Source: Adiantum capillus-veneris (taxonomy: Eukaryota > Streptophyta > Polypodiopsida > Polypodiales > Pteridaceae). From it: a stretch of DNA of 64,000 nucleotides. Position numbers and translations under genes: made by a program. Positions 1 through 10,967 of the stretch are shown piece by piece (positions within the stretch are counted from its first letter, which is position 1; every line of letters begins with the position of its first letter). The stretch is taken from NCBI GenBank assembly GCA_014529385.2, contig CM043960.1:33399396-33463395 (forward strand), given 5' to 3'. The notes below the pieces were generated by a model. It was not told where the DNA came from, did not search any database, and saw only the letters and a program-made list of their open reading frames with translations.

Positions 1-540
1 TTTCCGGTCATTTCCAAACAATCTTCAAAACTCCTAGTTAAATCTATGTTTTGCAATGGGCTATCCCTATCACCTCTCAGATTCTTTTTTAACTCCTAGT
101 TGGTAATTTCAAGGTTCATTCATTTATCAACCTTAATTCCTACTTTCATTAATTATCTACCAACCAAGTTTATTTAGAAAATACAAGCAAGTTTTTGCCA
201 TAGGCATTTGATGATTAATGTCTCTGCGAAAATGTCAACTTTTTAAGTTCAATCCCTGTTTTGTACGATTCCCAGGTTTTTGCAATCCTTTGCCATCCAT
301 GGGGCATCTCCATGGAAGCTTCTAGAGTTTTTGGTGCAAACAATACAAAGATCAATTCGGCGAAGTTATCCCCTATCTCCCCCATCCCGTATTTGCAAAC
401 AAACTTGAAATTGACAACTTTAAAAATACTCTTCGATACCCGGAAAATTGAACTACTTCTATCAAGCTTAGATAACTACTCTTTTTTTATGGTGCCTAGC
501 TTTCCATTTAGGAAGCTAGAAGGTCGTCCTATAATTTATG
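1..540. other. Unassigned AT-rich sequence
   Basis: No gene, terminal repeat or protein homology is recognised. A 114-codon open frame (261-605) runs into the tandem repeat and has no recognisable domain, so I do not call it a gene. Confidence 0.4.
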
Positions 541-1400
541 AGTTTTCGAGCTTTCCATTAAAGCTTAAATCTAAAATACAAGGTGTCACTACAGCTTACA
601 CCTAAGTGCAAAGTTACCATTAATGCTTAGCTTAAGAGTCCAAATCTACCTTTGAAACTTAACTTAATGATGCATAGATACTCTTAGCACTTAACCCTAA
701 TTGCGAGGTTTCCATTAAAGCTTAAACCTAAAATACAAGGTAGTCACTAAAGCTTACACCTAAGTGCAAAGTTACCATTAAAGCTTAGCTTATGAGAGCA
801 AATCTAATCACTTGATCCTAATTGCGAGGTTTTCATTAAATCTTAAACCTAAAAGACAAGGTAGTCACTAAAGCTTACACATAAGTGCAAAGTTATCATT
901 AAAGCTTAGCTTACGAGAGCAAATCTACCTTTGAAGCTTAACTTTATGATACACAGATACTCTTATCACTTGACCCGAATTGCGAGGTTTCCATTAAAGC
1001 TTAAACCTAAGATACAAGGTAGTCACTAAAGCTTATGCCTAAGTGCAAAGTTATACGAGGTTTTCATTAAAGCTTAAACCTAAAATACAAGGTAGTCACT
1101 AAAGCTTACATCTAAGTGCAAAGTTACCATTAAAGCTTAGCTTAAGAGTGCAAATCTACCTTGGAAGCTTAGCTTAATGATGCATAGATCCTCTTAGCAC
1201 TTAACCCTAATTGCGAGGTTTCCATTAAAGCTTAAACCTAAAATACAAGGTAGGCACTAAAGCTTACACCTAAGTGCAAAGTTACCATTAAAACTTAGCT
1301 TACGAGTGCAATTCTACCTTTGAAGCTTAACTTAGTGATGCATAAATACCGTTAATACTTAACCCTAATTCCAGGGTTACCATTAAAACTTAAACCTAAA
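541..1400. repeat. 158-bp tandem repeat, about six copies
   Basis: The marker TTGCGAGGTTT and its variants recur near 546, 701, 822, 980, 1053, 1211 and 1368. The spacing is about 155-158 bp for full units, with two internally deleted units of 121 and 73 bp. Each unit carries several AAAGCTTA (HindIII-containing) stretches that look like sub-repeats. No coding potential is evident. The copies are diverged, so this looks like an old local minisatellite or an edge of a satellite array. Confidence 0.85.
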
Positions 1401-1768
1401 ATGATGCACATAAACCTTCCTAGTATTAAAACACATGGATTAATTCATCCTATTAGAAATGAAGATTACCTCCTCTAAACAAGACGGAAATGGGGTTGAA
1501 GTCCTTCTTGAAGAGATGTGAAGCTCAAGGAGGAATGAAAGGGATTTAGGATGAGGAGGAAGGAGAGAGGAGCTTCTTCACAAAACCCTCAAGGGTTTGG
1601 CTTCAAGAGAGGGAGAGAGCAAGAGCAAGGTTTAATGGAAACCTTGATTTACTTAAGTATAATCTTGAGCATGGCAAGTATGCAAGTAGCTTAGCAATAA
1701 TGTGTGTAAACTTACAAAGGAGAGGGGGTGCTTATATAGGAAATGGTGGGTATTCTTTTTTCAATTCC
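1401..1768. other. Unassigned purine-rich spacer
   Basis: The stretch around 1490-1640 is A/G-rich on the plus strand (GGAGGA and GAGAGAG clusters). Nothing gene-like is recognised. Confidence 0.35.
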
Positions 1769-1884
1769 TATTGCACCCCAATTCTCTTCTCAAATCCTAT
1801 TGGACCCCAATTCTCTTCTCAATTGCTATTGGATCCCAATTCTCTTCTTAATTCCTATTGGATCCCAATTTTCTTCTTAGTTCT
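1769..1884. repeat. 29-bp minisatellite, four copies
   Basis: Units begin TATTGGAYCCCAATTCTC at 1769, 1798, 1827 and 1856, an exact 29-bp period, with a few substitutions between copies. The frame is open only because the unit lacks stops; no protein is implied. Confidence 0.9.
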
Positions 1885-2109
1885 TATCTCTTAACTTTAT
1901 CTTTCAATCAAGTTAGTCCCTTTTTCTCCCAGTTCCCGATCTAGATCAGTTTCCATGCGGCTTTTGACGAAGAAGTATAAAAATAATCTTAATCTTTTTG
2001 GAAAAATATAGCAATGACATAATTTCTTGTCCAAAATATCCTTGTCTTTTCATTCTGGAGTAAAGTCTCGTTGTTCGCATGACTTCTTTGTCGGTCTTGC
2101 TTTTTCTAA

Positions 2110-2875
2110 ATTATTTTCTAGGTTGAAAAAGTTCTGAATGGCTCTAGGGTTTACGGAGGGACCTTACAGTTCTCGCTCCGGCTTGGTTAGTATGTAACTT
2201 TACTCTCTTACATTTGTTGTATTTTAATGATAAGCAAAAAAATAGATTGTTAAAGTCTTATTGTTTTTTTCTGCAGAATCCGACAGATAGGCCGCTTGGA
2301 CGGGTTGAGATGTTGGATTAGAGGATGTCAATCTAGTTGTAGCCAGATAGCACTAGTTTTTTTTCTCATAGCATGTATAATGAGATGACATGTGTACGTT
2401 ATTTTTGTAACTATTGGTCAATGATGTATTTTCTCGATAATGAAAATTGTGTTGTAACTGTTACATTTTGGTCAAAGCTTAACAATCGAGTGATTTTGCT
2501 TATGATATGTATAGTTTTGTCATTGTATTACTTTTGTCAATTTACTTTTGTTGAAATACTTTTGTTAATTTTTCATCTTTATTCTAAAAACTTTATGTTC
2601 AATATGGTTGATGGGTGGCAGGGCAATAAATGCCTTGCCACCCAAAAAAATGTATTCTCGGGTGTCGCATCTCTATGAGCATCGCTAAATTGGAAACTGT
2701 ATACATCACTATAAGCACAGCTATAACGACGCATATAGTGACGCTTATAGCGACACTTGTAGCAGTGCGTGTAGCATTGTTCTCTTTGCAACGCTTTTGG
2801 CGACGCCGGGGGGAAAATATCCCCGTATATTTTCATCACTACAGCCGTCACAAGTGCACAAAACCTCTTGTAGTG
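2110..2875 (+). mobile_element. CACTA transposon remnant, 3' end only
   Basis: This matches the 3' part of the complete element at 9905-17954. The last intron and final exon of the second transposase gene are recognisable (acceptor and AATCCGACAGATA at 2277-2290, against 17294). So are the untranslated block with ATGGTTGATGGGTGGCAG (about 2603), a degraded subterminal array of TAGCGAC-like motifs (2700-2810) and the terminal CCTCTTGTAGTG ending at 2875. No 5' terminus is found upstream. It is an old truncated copy of the same family. Confidence 0.8.
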
Positions 2876-3688
2876 AAGAAAGTGCTAGAATGATGGTGTT
2901 GCATATTAAACTCACCATCAAGATCCCCTTAGCATCAACATCAAAATTGATTAGCTCTCCTTCACCCTCACAATGTAGATTGTGGCTATATAATATCATT
3001 GCAAGTAAATCATGTATGGGTGAAATGTGGCGGCTTTGGGGATGGTAAACTGGGGGGTATTGCTTCTATGCACAAGGTTTTGGTCAAGGGGATACAACGG
3101 CAACCTGGTCAAGTGGTTCAAGGGTGGCTCAGTTGGAGTAAGGGTAGCAGCACGACCATAGTGAGGAGGCGGCAAAACAGGACTAAGGGTGTCCATGGCC
3201 GTAGCCTATGGCAAATGAATCTACTTGACTGCATAGCTCGCAAAGTTTGCTAAAAAGACAAGATGGCACAGATGTCATGGCAACAGGTAGTAAGCTTGAG
3301 GCGTGGGAGCTCACAATTGTGCCACAAGCTCGGATCTCCATTAGGGCTGGACAAGGGGAATTTTGGCACTTTGGAAGCACTATGGGCCTCAGTTTGCAAG
3401 TGGGCAAGGCAGATTGCACCTTGGGGAAGGTGACTTGACATATTTTCCATTAGGAAGCACTAGTGTGGGTTTATGAAGATGAGCAACTGGAGGAGTTTTC
3501 AATGGAACAATGGGGGCGATGTGCTATGGCGAGCTATTGAGAGAGGTGTTGGCAAGAGCACACTAAGCTAGAGAGATTTGAACATGGCCCATACAGTAGT
3601 GGCAGTTTGACCAGGAGTTGTTGTGAAATTTGATAGAGGCAAGCGGCAGTTTGCAGGTGTCGTGAACTTTGACAGGGGCAAGTGGCAC

Positions 3689-3690
<2 letters not shown>
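2876..3690. other. Unassigned sequence
   Basis: Several overlapping open frames of 60-85 codons exist on both strands, but none shows a domain, splice-consistent structure or repeat homology. I see no supportable gene. Confidence 0.35.

Positions 3691-3775
<85 letters not shown>
3691..3775. repeat. Compound (CT)28 / poly-C microsatellite
   Basis: About 57 bp of uninterrupted CT is followed directly by about 29 C residues. The Leu-Ser/Pro and Arg-Glu/Gly open frames here are products of the repeat. Confidence 0.97.
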
Positions 3776-3778
<3 letters not shown>

Positions 3779-4840
3779 TCCCACCATTTTCATCCCTTCT
3801 CACTCTACCCTCTCTCTTTGACGTAACACGAATTGAAACAGTTGGTCAAGGAATGCATGGCTTAGATAGGGAGGGCAGAAAAGGAGGATGAAAGTGGAAA
3901 CAATGGATAGGCTTGGCACATGCACTTATTTTGTGTCTACGTTTGGCTAAAAGAAGTAGGAGTCCGCCACTCTTATGTCTGCACATTCACCTATTCTCCC
4001 CCGATCCCGATGTGGTGGAAGCCCCCCCTTCATTCACTCATCACGAACTGAACCATTGGCTATGGCGCCAAGGTAGGAGGCCTCTGCACACATTTTTTTA
4101 CAACTTTACAGACCTGCAATGAGACTTTGGTAGGCTTTTCTTTGCTAGCTTAGCAGTTCGACTTAGCGAACAATGTCAATGAAGGTGCATTTGTGTAGAT
4201 TTTTCATAACAATGAGCCCGTTCGCATCAAGAACTGTCGAACGATGGGCTTGCCTATCACCCTATGAGTCAAAATACCACCAATGAGCATGAAGGAAGAT
4301 GAAGAGGAATTGGGTATCCATGGTTAAGATGTTTCCCTCCTACATTAGATTATGTATCATGCCTTCATCATGTTGTTGGGCTTTGTGCTACCAGAATATG
4401 CCTTGGCATTAAAAAAACAGAGAGAGAGAGAGAGAGAGAGAGAAAGTGAGAGAGATGTGGATAGCTACTTCAACAAGTTGTTCGCCATCTGTGTTAACTA
4501 TGAAAACAATTAATTAAGGTCATACACGCACAACTCAATTCAAAAAAAAAATTCACACCTTATGAACACCATGTTTGTCATGGTAAGAGTGAGCAAGAGC
4601 TAGTAAAAGATAGTATATTGGAATGATCTTGATATTCTTGGTACCCAAAGTACAGCCAATAAGTGGGCCAAAGTGGGGGCAATCTCAAAAAATACCCCTT
4701 GTTTGGTGATTGCAGAGGAAGCAAAAGGGGAAAAAAAATAGATGCATTTATACTATATATAATGGAGCTTAAAATTTTTGAGGAAGGAGAGGGCCTTTAG
4801 GTGTCACTCTTAGGTTCACTTCCAAGAGTACTTTACAAAA
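3776..4840. other. Unassigned sequence with a short GA tract
   Basis: It contains a (GA)n tract at 4419-4442 and AT-rich spacer. No coding region or transposon terminus is recognised. Confidence 0.35.
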
Positions 4841-4957
4841 TGTTTCATTTCTATGAGCCTTGGAACCTGTGAACCGTTTCAACTTTCAACCTGACAAGTT
4901 AAAAAACAAAAGGGATTGACTTCACTTTTTATTTTAAGACAGACTTTACTTTTACTT
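4841..4957. repeat. 117-bp direct repeat, left copy
   Basis: This is identical to 5859-5975 except for one base (AACCTGTG against AACTTGTG). The copies are 1018 bp apart in the same orientation. The flanks differ immediately outside, so this is a sharply bounded recent duplication or a pair of element ends, not a long diverged repeat. Confidence 0.9.
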
Positions 4958-5039
4958 GTGAAAAGAAATTGAGGGTGGCTCAACTTTGTTTTCTGAAGGC
5001 CAATGGCCATAAAAATTTTGAATTTAAGGAATTGTTTGT

Positions 5040-5560
<521 letters not shown>

Positions 5561-5692
5561 GGATGGTAGACGTAGAAAAGTTGGATGCTTAGCACATCCA
5601 AGATTACTATCTCCATCCCGAGGACATGCTTTGCAAAGAAAGGAGGGAAGCACCTGTTGAAAATCTACTACATCCTCACGCACGACACTAGC

Positions 5693-5694
<2 letters not shown>

Positions 5695-5734
<40 letters not shown>
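5695..5734. repeat. (GA)20 microsatellite
   Basis: Pure GA dinucleotide tract. Confidence 0.95.
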
Positions 5735-5736
<2 letters not shown>

Positions 5737-5858
5737 TGAGCCCTAGAAGCATAACACTTCTCGATGAAGGGTGACTCTATTTTTCATCTTAAAGGCGGTT
5801 TGAAGAGTGGCTCTAATTTTCCCTTTGAATGCCATAAAGAAAAGTAAATGTGGATTTG

Positions 5859-5975
5859 TGTTTCATTTCTATGAGCCTTGGAACTTGTGAACCGTTTCAA
5901 CTTTCAACCTGACAAGTTAAAAAACAAAAGGGATTGACTTCACTTTTTATTTTAAGACAGACTTTACTTTTACTT
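5859..5975. repeat. 117-bp direct repeat, right copy
   Basis: Partner of 4841-4957 with 116 of 117 bases identical. Confidence 0.9.
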
Positions 5976-6389
5976 CTTTTTCTACACGAATCCACATGGA
6001 GCCCTCAAATTTGAAGGGTGACTCTATTTTGAAAGTTTATCATTTTAAATATTTATGACAATACTCAGAAGGGTCAATAGGCTAAAACCACCACCTCTAC
6101 ATTACCATTGCTATAAGGAGAAAACACAACCGACCATACCACTTCACAAGGCTATCTACAAGGAAGCGTAACCCATAACCATGTACATGTATTGGTGCCA
6201 CCACAAGGCCATCTCATCACATTGAGGAACATTGTGCTCATATGAACACGAACCATGAACCATACAAAGCAAAAGGAGAAGAAGACCTGAGAATAGCACA
6301 TGCTAAGCTCCACACTTAGGCAATATTCATCAAAAACCTTGTGCTAGGCACCTACATGCATATTCTACTAACCCCGCGGACGTGCACAC

Positions 6390-6960
6390 TACATGCTACA
6401 ACTTCACCAAAACAGGCAAAGTCAGATAGATGGTCTCGCAGTCGGCGGGCTGGCATCACCTGTGCGTGCTTACCAAATGGTGAAGCTTGAAGATACTCTC
6501 CAACGAGTCTATCCACAAATACGTGGACAAATTTTGGGATTTACATCTCAAGGCTACTGTCTTTCAAAAGATAGACTTTGCTGAGCAAAAGCAAAAATTC
6601 TGTGCGGGACTACCTAAAGAGATGGCCAAGTACGTCAACTCCCAACCGCCTGGTGTCACTGAAGTAATCCGCCACACTATGGTTGCTTCACGCGTCAATT
6701 TCCAACAAGTGGCTAGAAGGAATGCCAAGCCCATGGAAAGCAAAGACAAAAGTGATACAAAGGGGAAAACCAATGCCCAAAATTCTTCCCAAGGCAATTC
6801 CAACAACAACAACAACAACAATTGGTTCAAGGAGAAGGGAGTTTACAAAGGTAAAAATAAATTCTCTCTCCTAAAGAGCTAGAAGATTTTTGTATAAGGA
6901 CCACAAATGTTTTAAGTGTGGGGAGAAACATGGCTATCGTTCTTGCCAAAGAAAAATGCC
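6390..6960 (+). pseudogene. Gypsy gag C-terminal part with damaged zinc knuckle
   Basis: The frame from about 6487 reads as the end of a plant retrotransposon gag: the YVDKFWDLHLKA and FCAGLPKEMAKYV stretches, then a basic Asn-rich linker (an AAC run at 6803-6820) and a nucleic-acid binding knuckle. The knuckle, CFKCGEKHGYRSC near 6907-6945, has three residues between the second Cys and the His instead of the usual four, and it lies in a different frame after a stop at about 6880. Gag would package element RNA. This copy cannot be functional. Confidence 0.75.
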
Positions 6961-7760
6961 CGCAATGAGACTCCTAGAGCTTCCATAATCGAAGCTCCAA
7001 AAGAGGATTCTCATTGCAAAGGATCACCTCTCTCCTATGCTTGGGGAAAGATAAGGGAGCATGATGCCTTCATCTTGTCTGACCCTGGCTCTGCTCACAA
7101 CTTCATATCAACGGAGTTGACCACAAAGTTGGGCATTCAAGCTTTTGAGATGGGAGACACTGTAATTGCTGATGGAGCTTTCAAGGGATAGCAAGCCTCC
7201 GTTACTCCCTTGATTGGAAAGTTGATGCTTCATGTCCAAAGCTACGTCGACAAAGAAGACTTTTTCATCTCCCCTCTCCAACATGAGGATGTTATCCAAG
7301 GGGCACCATGGTTCAACCGCATAGCTACCAACATGAAGTTCCTTGAAAGGATAATCTACTTCATCTACAGGGAAAAGAGCATGTATATAGATGATAGTGA
7401 GTCTGGTCATACTATACCACTTGTAAATTCTCCTGCTTTTGATAAATCAATGAAAAGATCAATTTTTGCATACATGATTTTTGTCAAAGAATCCCTAAAA
7501 GGTCCTAATGTCTCATCAAATGTAAGTGGTAGGAATCAAGAAGAGTTATACTCGTCTAATTTTCTAAATGGATTCCAAGATGTGTTCATCGATGATATCC
7601 CTATGGAATTACCTCCAAAAGGAGGGGATGATGACCATAGAATTGAGCTCCTACTAGGAAGCTCACTGCCTAACAAGCCTCTATCAAGTTTCCCAAGCTC
7701 AACAAGAGGAGATCATGAGGCAAGTACAAGAAATGGTAGACAAAGGGATGGTGAGGCCTA
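6960..7760 (+). pseudogene. Gypsy retropepsin and linker
   Basis: The frame contains AFILSDPGSAHNFIS (about 7066-7110). This corresponds to the DSGS/DTGA-type aspartic protease active site of plant gypsy elements but reads DPGS. A TAG at about 7189 interrupts the domain. Reading resumes through GAPWF (the conserved 'G.pWL' box, about 7300) and then the linker FLNGFQDVFIDDIPMELPPK that precedes reverse transcriptase. The protein would cleave Gag-Pol; the substituted active site and the stop make it inactive. Confidence 0.75.
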
Positions 7761-7769
7761 GCTCCTCTC

Positions 7770-8630
7770 CCTTTTGTTCTCCAGTCCTTTTAGTGCAAAA
7801 GAAAGATGGTACATACCAATGTGTGTGGACTATCGAGCCTAAACCATATCACTATCAAAAATAGATTTCCCGTATCATGGGTAGAAGATCTATTTGACAA
7901 GCTACAAGGCTTTACCTACTTTAGTAGGATTGACCTTAAAAGTGGCTATCATCAAATAAGGTTAGTGAATGAAGATATCCTAAAGACCGCGTTCCGTACA
8001 ACATTTGGTCTTTATGAATATCTAGTCATGCCTTTTGGCTTGACTATTGCACCAGCCACGTTCAATCATTTAATGGAGAAAATATTTGGACCCTACCAAA
8101 AATTCAATGGAGTGTTCTTTGATGATATCATCATCTACTCCAAGTCCTTGGAGGAACACAAGCAACATCTCCAAGCAAATTTTCAAGCTTTGAGGGAAAA
8201 CAAGCTTTTTATCAATCAAAAGAAGAGTGAATTTTTCCTTCAAGAGATTCAATACTTAGGTCATATTATCTCTCAAGATGGTATCTATATGGATCCATCA
8301 AAGTTGGATGTCATAAAAAAATGGCCTAACCCAAGGAATCTACATGAGCTAAGAAGATTTATTGGTATGTGTGTATACTATAGACGCTTCACAACAAAAT
8401 TCTCTCAAATAGCAAGACCATTACATGACTTGACAAAGAATAACTTTAAGTACTCATGGATTACTAAAGAGAAAAATGCTTTTGACAAGCTCAAAGAGAA
8501 GCTTACCTCCCAATCAGTCCTTATGCTTTTGGATCTCTCAAAGCCATTGCAGGTCCAATTGATGCTTGTGGTGATTTACTTGGAGCAGTTTTGCTTCAAG
8601 AAGGGCATACCATAGCATATCAGAGCTGAA
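7770..8630 (+). pseudogene. Gypsy reverse transcriptase
   Basis: A frame of about 269 codons (7806-8615) holds the RT blocks in order: a degraded 'CVDYRALN' box, YFSRIDLKSGYHQIR (first catalytic Asp), TAFRTTFGLYEYLVMPFGL, and FFDDIIIYS (the YxDD box as FFDD). The thumb/connection stretch YLGHIISQDGI and RRFIGMCVYYRRF follows. Both catalytic aspartates of the FFDD motif are present, so this single domain is well preserved even though the polyprotein is broken on either side. Confidence 0.9.
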
Positions 8631-8915
8631 GGCTCAATGCCGATGAACGAGTTATGGGCATATACAAAAAAAATCTTTTAGTGTTCTACATGCCCTAGAC
8701 ACATGGAAGCATTATCTATTGGGGACTCTATTTATTTTCCGGACGGACCATCAAAGTCTCAAGTCTTCATGACGCAAACCAAGCTTTCCAACAAACAAAT
8801 GAGGTGGGAAAATTTTCTTTCACAATTTTATTTTTATATTGCTCACATTGCTAGTAAGCACAATCAAGTGGCCGATGCACTTTCACGACGACGAAAAGTT
8901 AATGCGTGTCTATAG
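8630..8915 (+). pseudogene. Gypsy RNase H fragment
   Basis: After a frame change near 8615 the RNase H domain continues, ending in NKQMRWENFLSQF and HNQVADALSRR (about 8790-8892). This is the conserved end of the domain that removes the RNA strand of the hybrid. The beginning of the domain is degraded. Confidence 0.8.
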
Positions 8916-9370
8916 AAACTCACAATGATCTATCTTCTATGATAGATGAGTATGCTATTGACCCTGACTTTAAAGACAAAATGTCAGCCCTTGCATTGGG
9001 GGAGAAAGAAGAACCATTCACCTTGTAGGATGGCTATCTTCTCTATGGGAATAGGCCATGTGTTACCCACTCCCTTTGTGAGAAAGTCATGTATGTATCC
9101 CATGCTCCTCCCTATGCGGGGCAAAGAGGCATTCAACCTACTCTTCGAGGAGTAGAGACGTACTTGGTATGCCAAAAGACTAAATATGATAGAGGGAAGC
9201 AAACCCTAATTCCCCATGGGAGAGTATATCCATGGAATTTATCTTTGAATTACCCAAGTCTATTTATGGGAATACCAGAATATGGACAATAGTCAACAGG
9301 TTTAGCAAGCAAACACACTTTATTGTTGTCAAAAAGACTATTAAGCACACCAAATGACAAGTTTACTAGG
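8916..9370 (+). pseudogene. Gypsy integrase N-terminal part, truncated
   Basis: Pieces of the zinc-binding region are readable in two frames. One has HAPPYAGQRGIQPTL and a following CQKTKYDR box near 9100-9200. The start of the catalytic core reads as an ELPKSIYG / IVNRFSKQTHFIVVKK series at about 9235-9345. The rest of the core, with its remaining catalytic residues, is absent because similarity ends near 9370. Confidence 0.75.
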
Positions 9371-9393
9371 CTTGCCAAAAAAAATTCGTAAAA

Positions 9394-9775
9394 GTAAAGA
9401 AGGGCACAATTAAAACTCTTTTGGTTTTTAGGCCAAAATTTGAGAATTTATCTAAAATTTGCAAGATGTTTCCAGTTTTTTTCAATACATGCTTGGAATT
9501 TAGCCAACATTTTCCAATTTTAGCTGGTTATAAATATAGTAAAACCTGGTTTTTTGCAAACATTGAAAATATATAAAGACATAATAAAAGCTCTTTCGAT
9601 GTTTAGGTCAAAACTTGAAGAATTGAAAATATCTACAACTAAAAATGCAAAATGTTGCCGGTTATCTTCAAGGCAAGCTTGGAATATAGCCCAAATTTTG
9701 TAAATTTATCTAGTTATAAATATAGTAAACCTCCGTTTTTTGTGAAGATGGGCCTCGAATAGCCCAAAATGGAAG
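9394..9775. repeat. Dispersed ~190-bp repeat family, two tandem copies
   Basis: Copies at about 9394-9572 and 9573-9775 repeat the landmarks seen at 5345-5560, including GGTCAAAA.TTGA.GAAT, CTTGGAAT.TAG, TAAATATAGTAAA and GTTTTTTG. The second copy continues into CCCAAAATGGAAGGGGCATG, matching the end of the 5.5-kb copy. Confidence 0.75.
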
Positions 9776-9904
9776 GGGCATGATGGATATAGAGGAGCTG
9801 GAAGCTCTGTACATCCATTGTCACTCTCTCACCACCCTAAGGACAGCACCTTCTACAATTTTTTGGGCCATAAGTCTCCAAGTACTAGCAAAAGTCTATT
9901 AAGA

Positions 9905-10035
9905 CACTACAAGAGGCTATTCATATTAGCGACGCTCACACAGCGACGCTCAAAAAACAATTCCCGTCGTCGCTATGAGCGTCGCAAATTTACAAAAAAT
10001 TTCTTTGTAAATTTGCGACGCTCATAGCGACGCCG
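9905..10035 (+). repeat. CACTA 5' terminal repeat, subterminal motifs and hairpin
   Basis: Behind the 12-bp terminus come GCGACGCTC motifs at 9930-9955. Then comes a perfect 29-bp inverted repeat, left arm 9968-9996 and right arm 10004-10032, with a 7-nt loop. Each arm holds CGTCGCTATGAGCG and AAATTTACAAA. Subterminal motifs of CACTA elements are known binding sites for the TNPA-type protein; that this applies here is inference. Confidence 0.85.
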
Positions 10036-10116
10036 ACTGGGCTAAAAAAATAACAGAGCGCGCCCAAAAACTCAGATCTCAGATCTGAGTTTTTCAGCAC
10101 CCTCAAGCAAGGAGCA

Positions 10117-10123
10117 AGGAACG

Positions 10124-10163
<40 letters not shown>

Positions 10164-10316
10164 CTTCTCCACACACACACACACACACACACACTAGGAG
10201 AGGAAGGAGAGCCAGGTATGCTCCTTCCCTCTCCTCACTCTCATGTTCCCTTCCCCTCTTTCTCTCTCCCTCTCTCTCTCTCTCACACACACACATACAC
10301 ACACACACATAGTGTT

Positions 10317-10351
<35 letters not shown>

Positions 10352-10400
10352 AAACATAAACAAAAACGCACACACACATACATAAACAAAGAATGTACAC
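10117..10400. repeat. Cluster of CT, AC and GA microsatellites
   Basis: It comprises (CT)n at about 10117-10160, (AC)n at 10170-10194, CT/AC compound tracts at 10258-10312 and (GA)n at 10320-10349. Long open frames on the minus strand here (up to 162 codons of Ser/Leu/Cys/Val) are repeat artefacts. Confidence 0.9.
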
Positions 10401-10403
10401 ACA

Positions 10404-10585
10404 CATTGAGAGAGGAAAAGAGAGAGAGAGCATGCATAAACAAAAAACGCACGCATTGAGAGAGGAAAAGAGAGAGAGAACATGCATAAACAAAAAACGC
10501 ACACATTGAGAGAGGAAAAGAGAGAGAAAACATGCATACGATCCAAAAAAACGCACACACATTGAGAGAGAAAGAGAGAGAAACT
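10404..10585. repeat. 50-bp minisatellite, about four copies
   Basis: CATTGAGAGAG recurs at 10404, 10454, 10504 and 10560 (periods 50, 50 and 56 bp), each followed by GAAAAGAGAGAG, CATGCATA and AAAAAACGCAC. It lies inside the CACTA element. Confidence 0.9.
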
Positions 10586-10621
10586 AATTTAACGTCGTAG
10601 GAAACTAATTAAAATTAAAAG

Positions 10622-10705
10622 ACCTAAAGATCTAGCCGACGAGGAGTTGAACTCAAGACCTATTATTCAATAGGGAAATGGCCTAACCAATCTATCATAC
10701 TTGGC
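10622..10705 (-). other. tRNA-like sequence (possible SINE head)
   Basis: On the minus strand an A-box-like ATAGATTGGTTAGG is followed about 40 bp later by AGTTCAACTCC, close to the GGTTCRANNCC B box of RNA polymerase III promoters. No acceptor stem pairs convincingly, so it is not a functional tRNA gene. A tRNA-derived SINE fragment inside the CACTA element is the most likely reading. Confidence 0.4.
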
Positions 10706-10757
10706 ATGGGTGATAGAAAGGTTATACCATTTATCTCTTTTTATTGGCACACACATC

Positions 10758-10930
10758 CACACACGCGCACACACACAAGAAGAAGAGAGTTATAACGTCG
10801 TAGGAAACTATCCTAAAAGACATTAAAGATTAGGTTAGATGTAGACTTACGTTAAATTAGATTTAGGTTTATTTAAGTTAAATTATATTAGATTTAGGTT
10901 TATTTTTAATTAGATTTACGTTTATTTACA
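10758..10930. repeat. Direct repeat flanking the captured exon, left copy
   Basis: This stretch (AC repeat, AAGAAGAAGAGAGTT, AACGTCGTAGGAAACTAT, then a GATTTAGGTTTATTT-rich region) is repeated at about 11485-11640 with few differences. The offset is about 718 bp, and the HMA-domain fragment lies between the copies. Confidence 0.85.
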
Positions 10931-10967
10931 CTAGATTTAGATTTACGTTATCTTAGATTAGATTTAG

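Larger units (their letters stand above)
6390..9370 (+). mobile_element. Decayed Ty3/gypsy retrotransposon, truncated in integrase
   Basis: The order gag, zinc knuckle, protease, reverse transcriptase, RNase H and integrase on one strand is the Ty3/gypsy order. The reading frame is broken by a stop at about 7189 and by frame changes around 7760, 8615 and 8915. Homology stops inside the integrase core near 9370, and no LTR pair could be found. The related ~190-bp repeats lie on both sides, which fits insertion into an older repeat. A partial second copy of this family is at 24555-25885 on the minus strand. Confidence 0.85.

Noticed and set aside
541-1400. CRISPR-like array
   Set aside because: The repeat unit includes everything between the landmarks, there are no unique spacers, and the surroundings are eukaryotic.
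10072-10562. 162-codon minus-strand frame rich in Ser, Leu, Phe and Cys, resembling a membrane protein
   Set aside because: It is the complement of GA/CA repeats and the 50-bp minisatellite inside the CACTA element. All three minus frames are similarly open, which is a sign of repeats.
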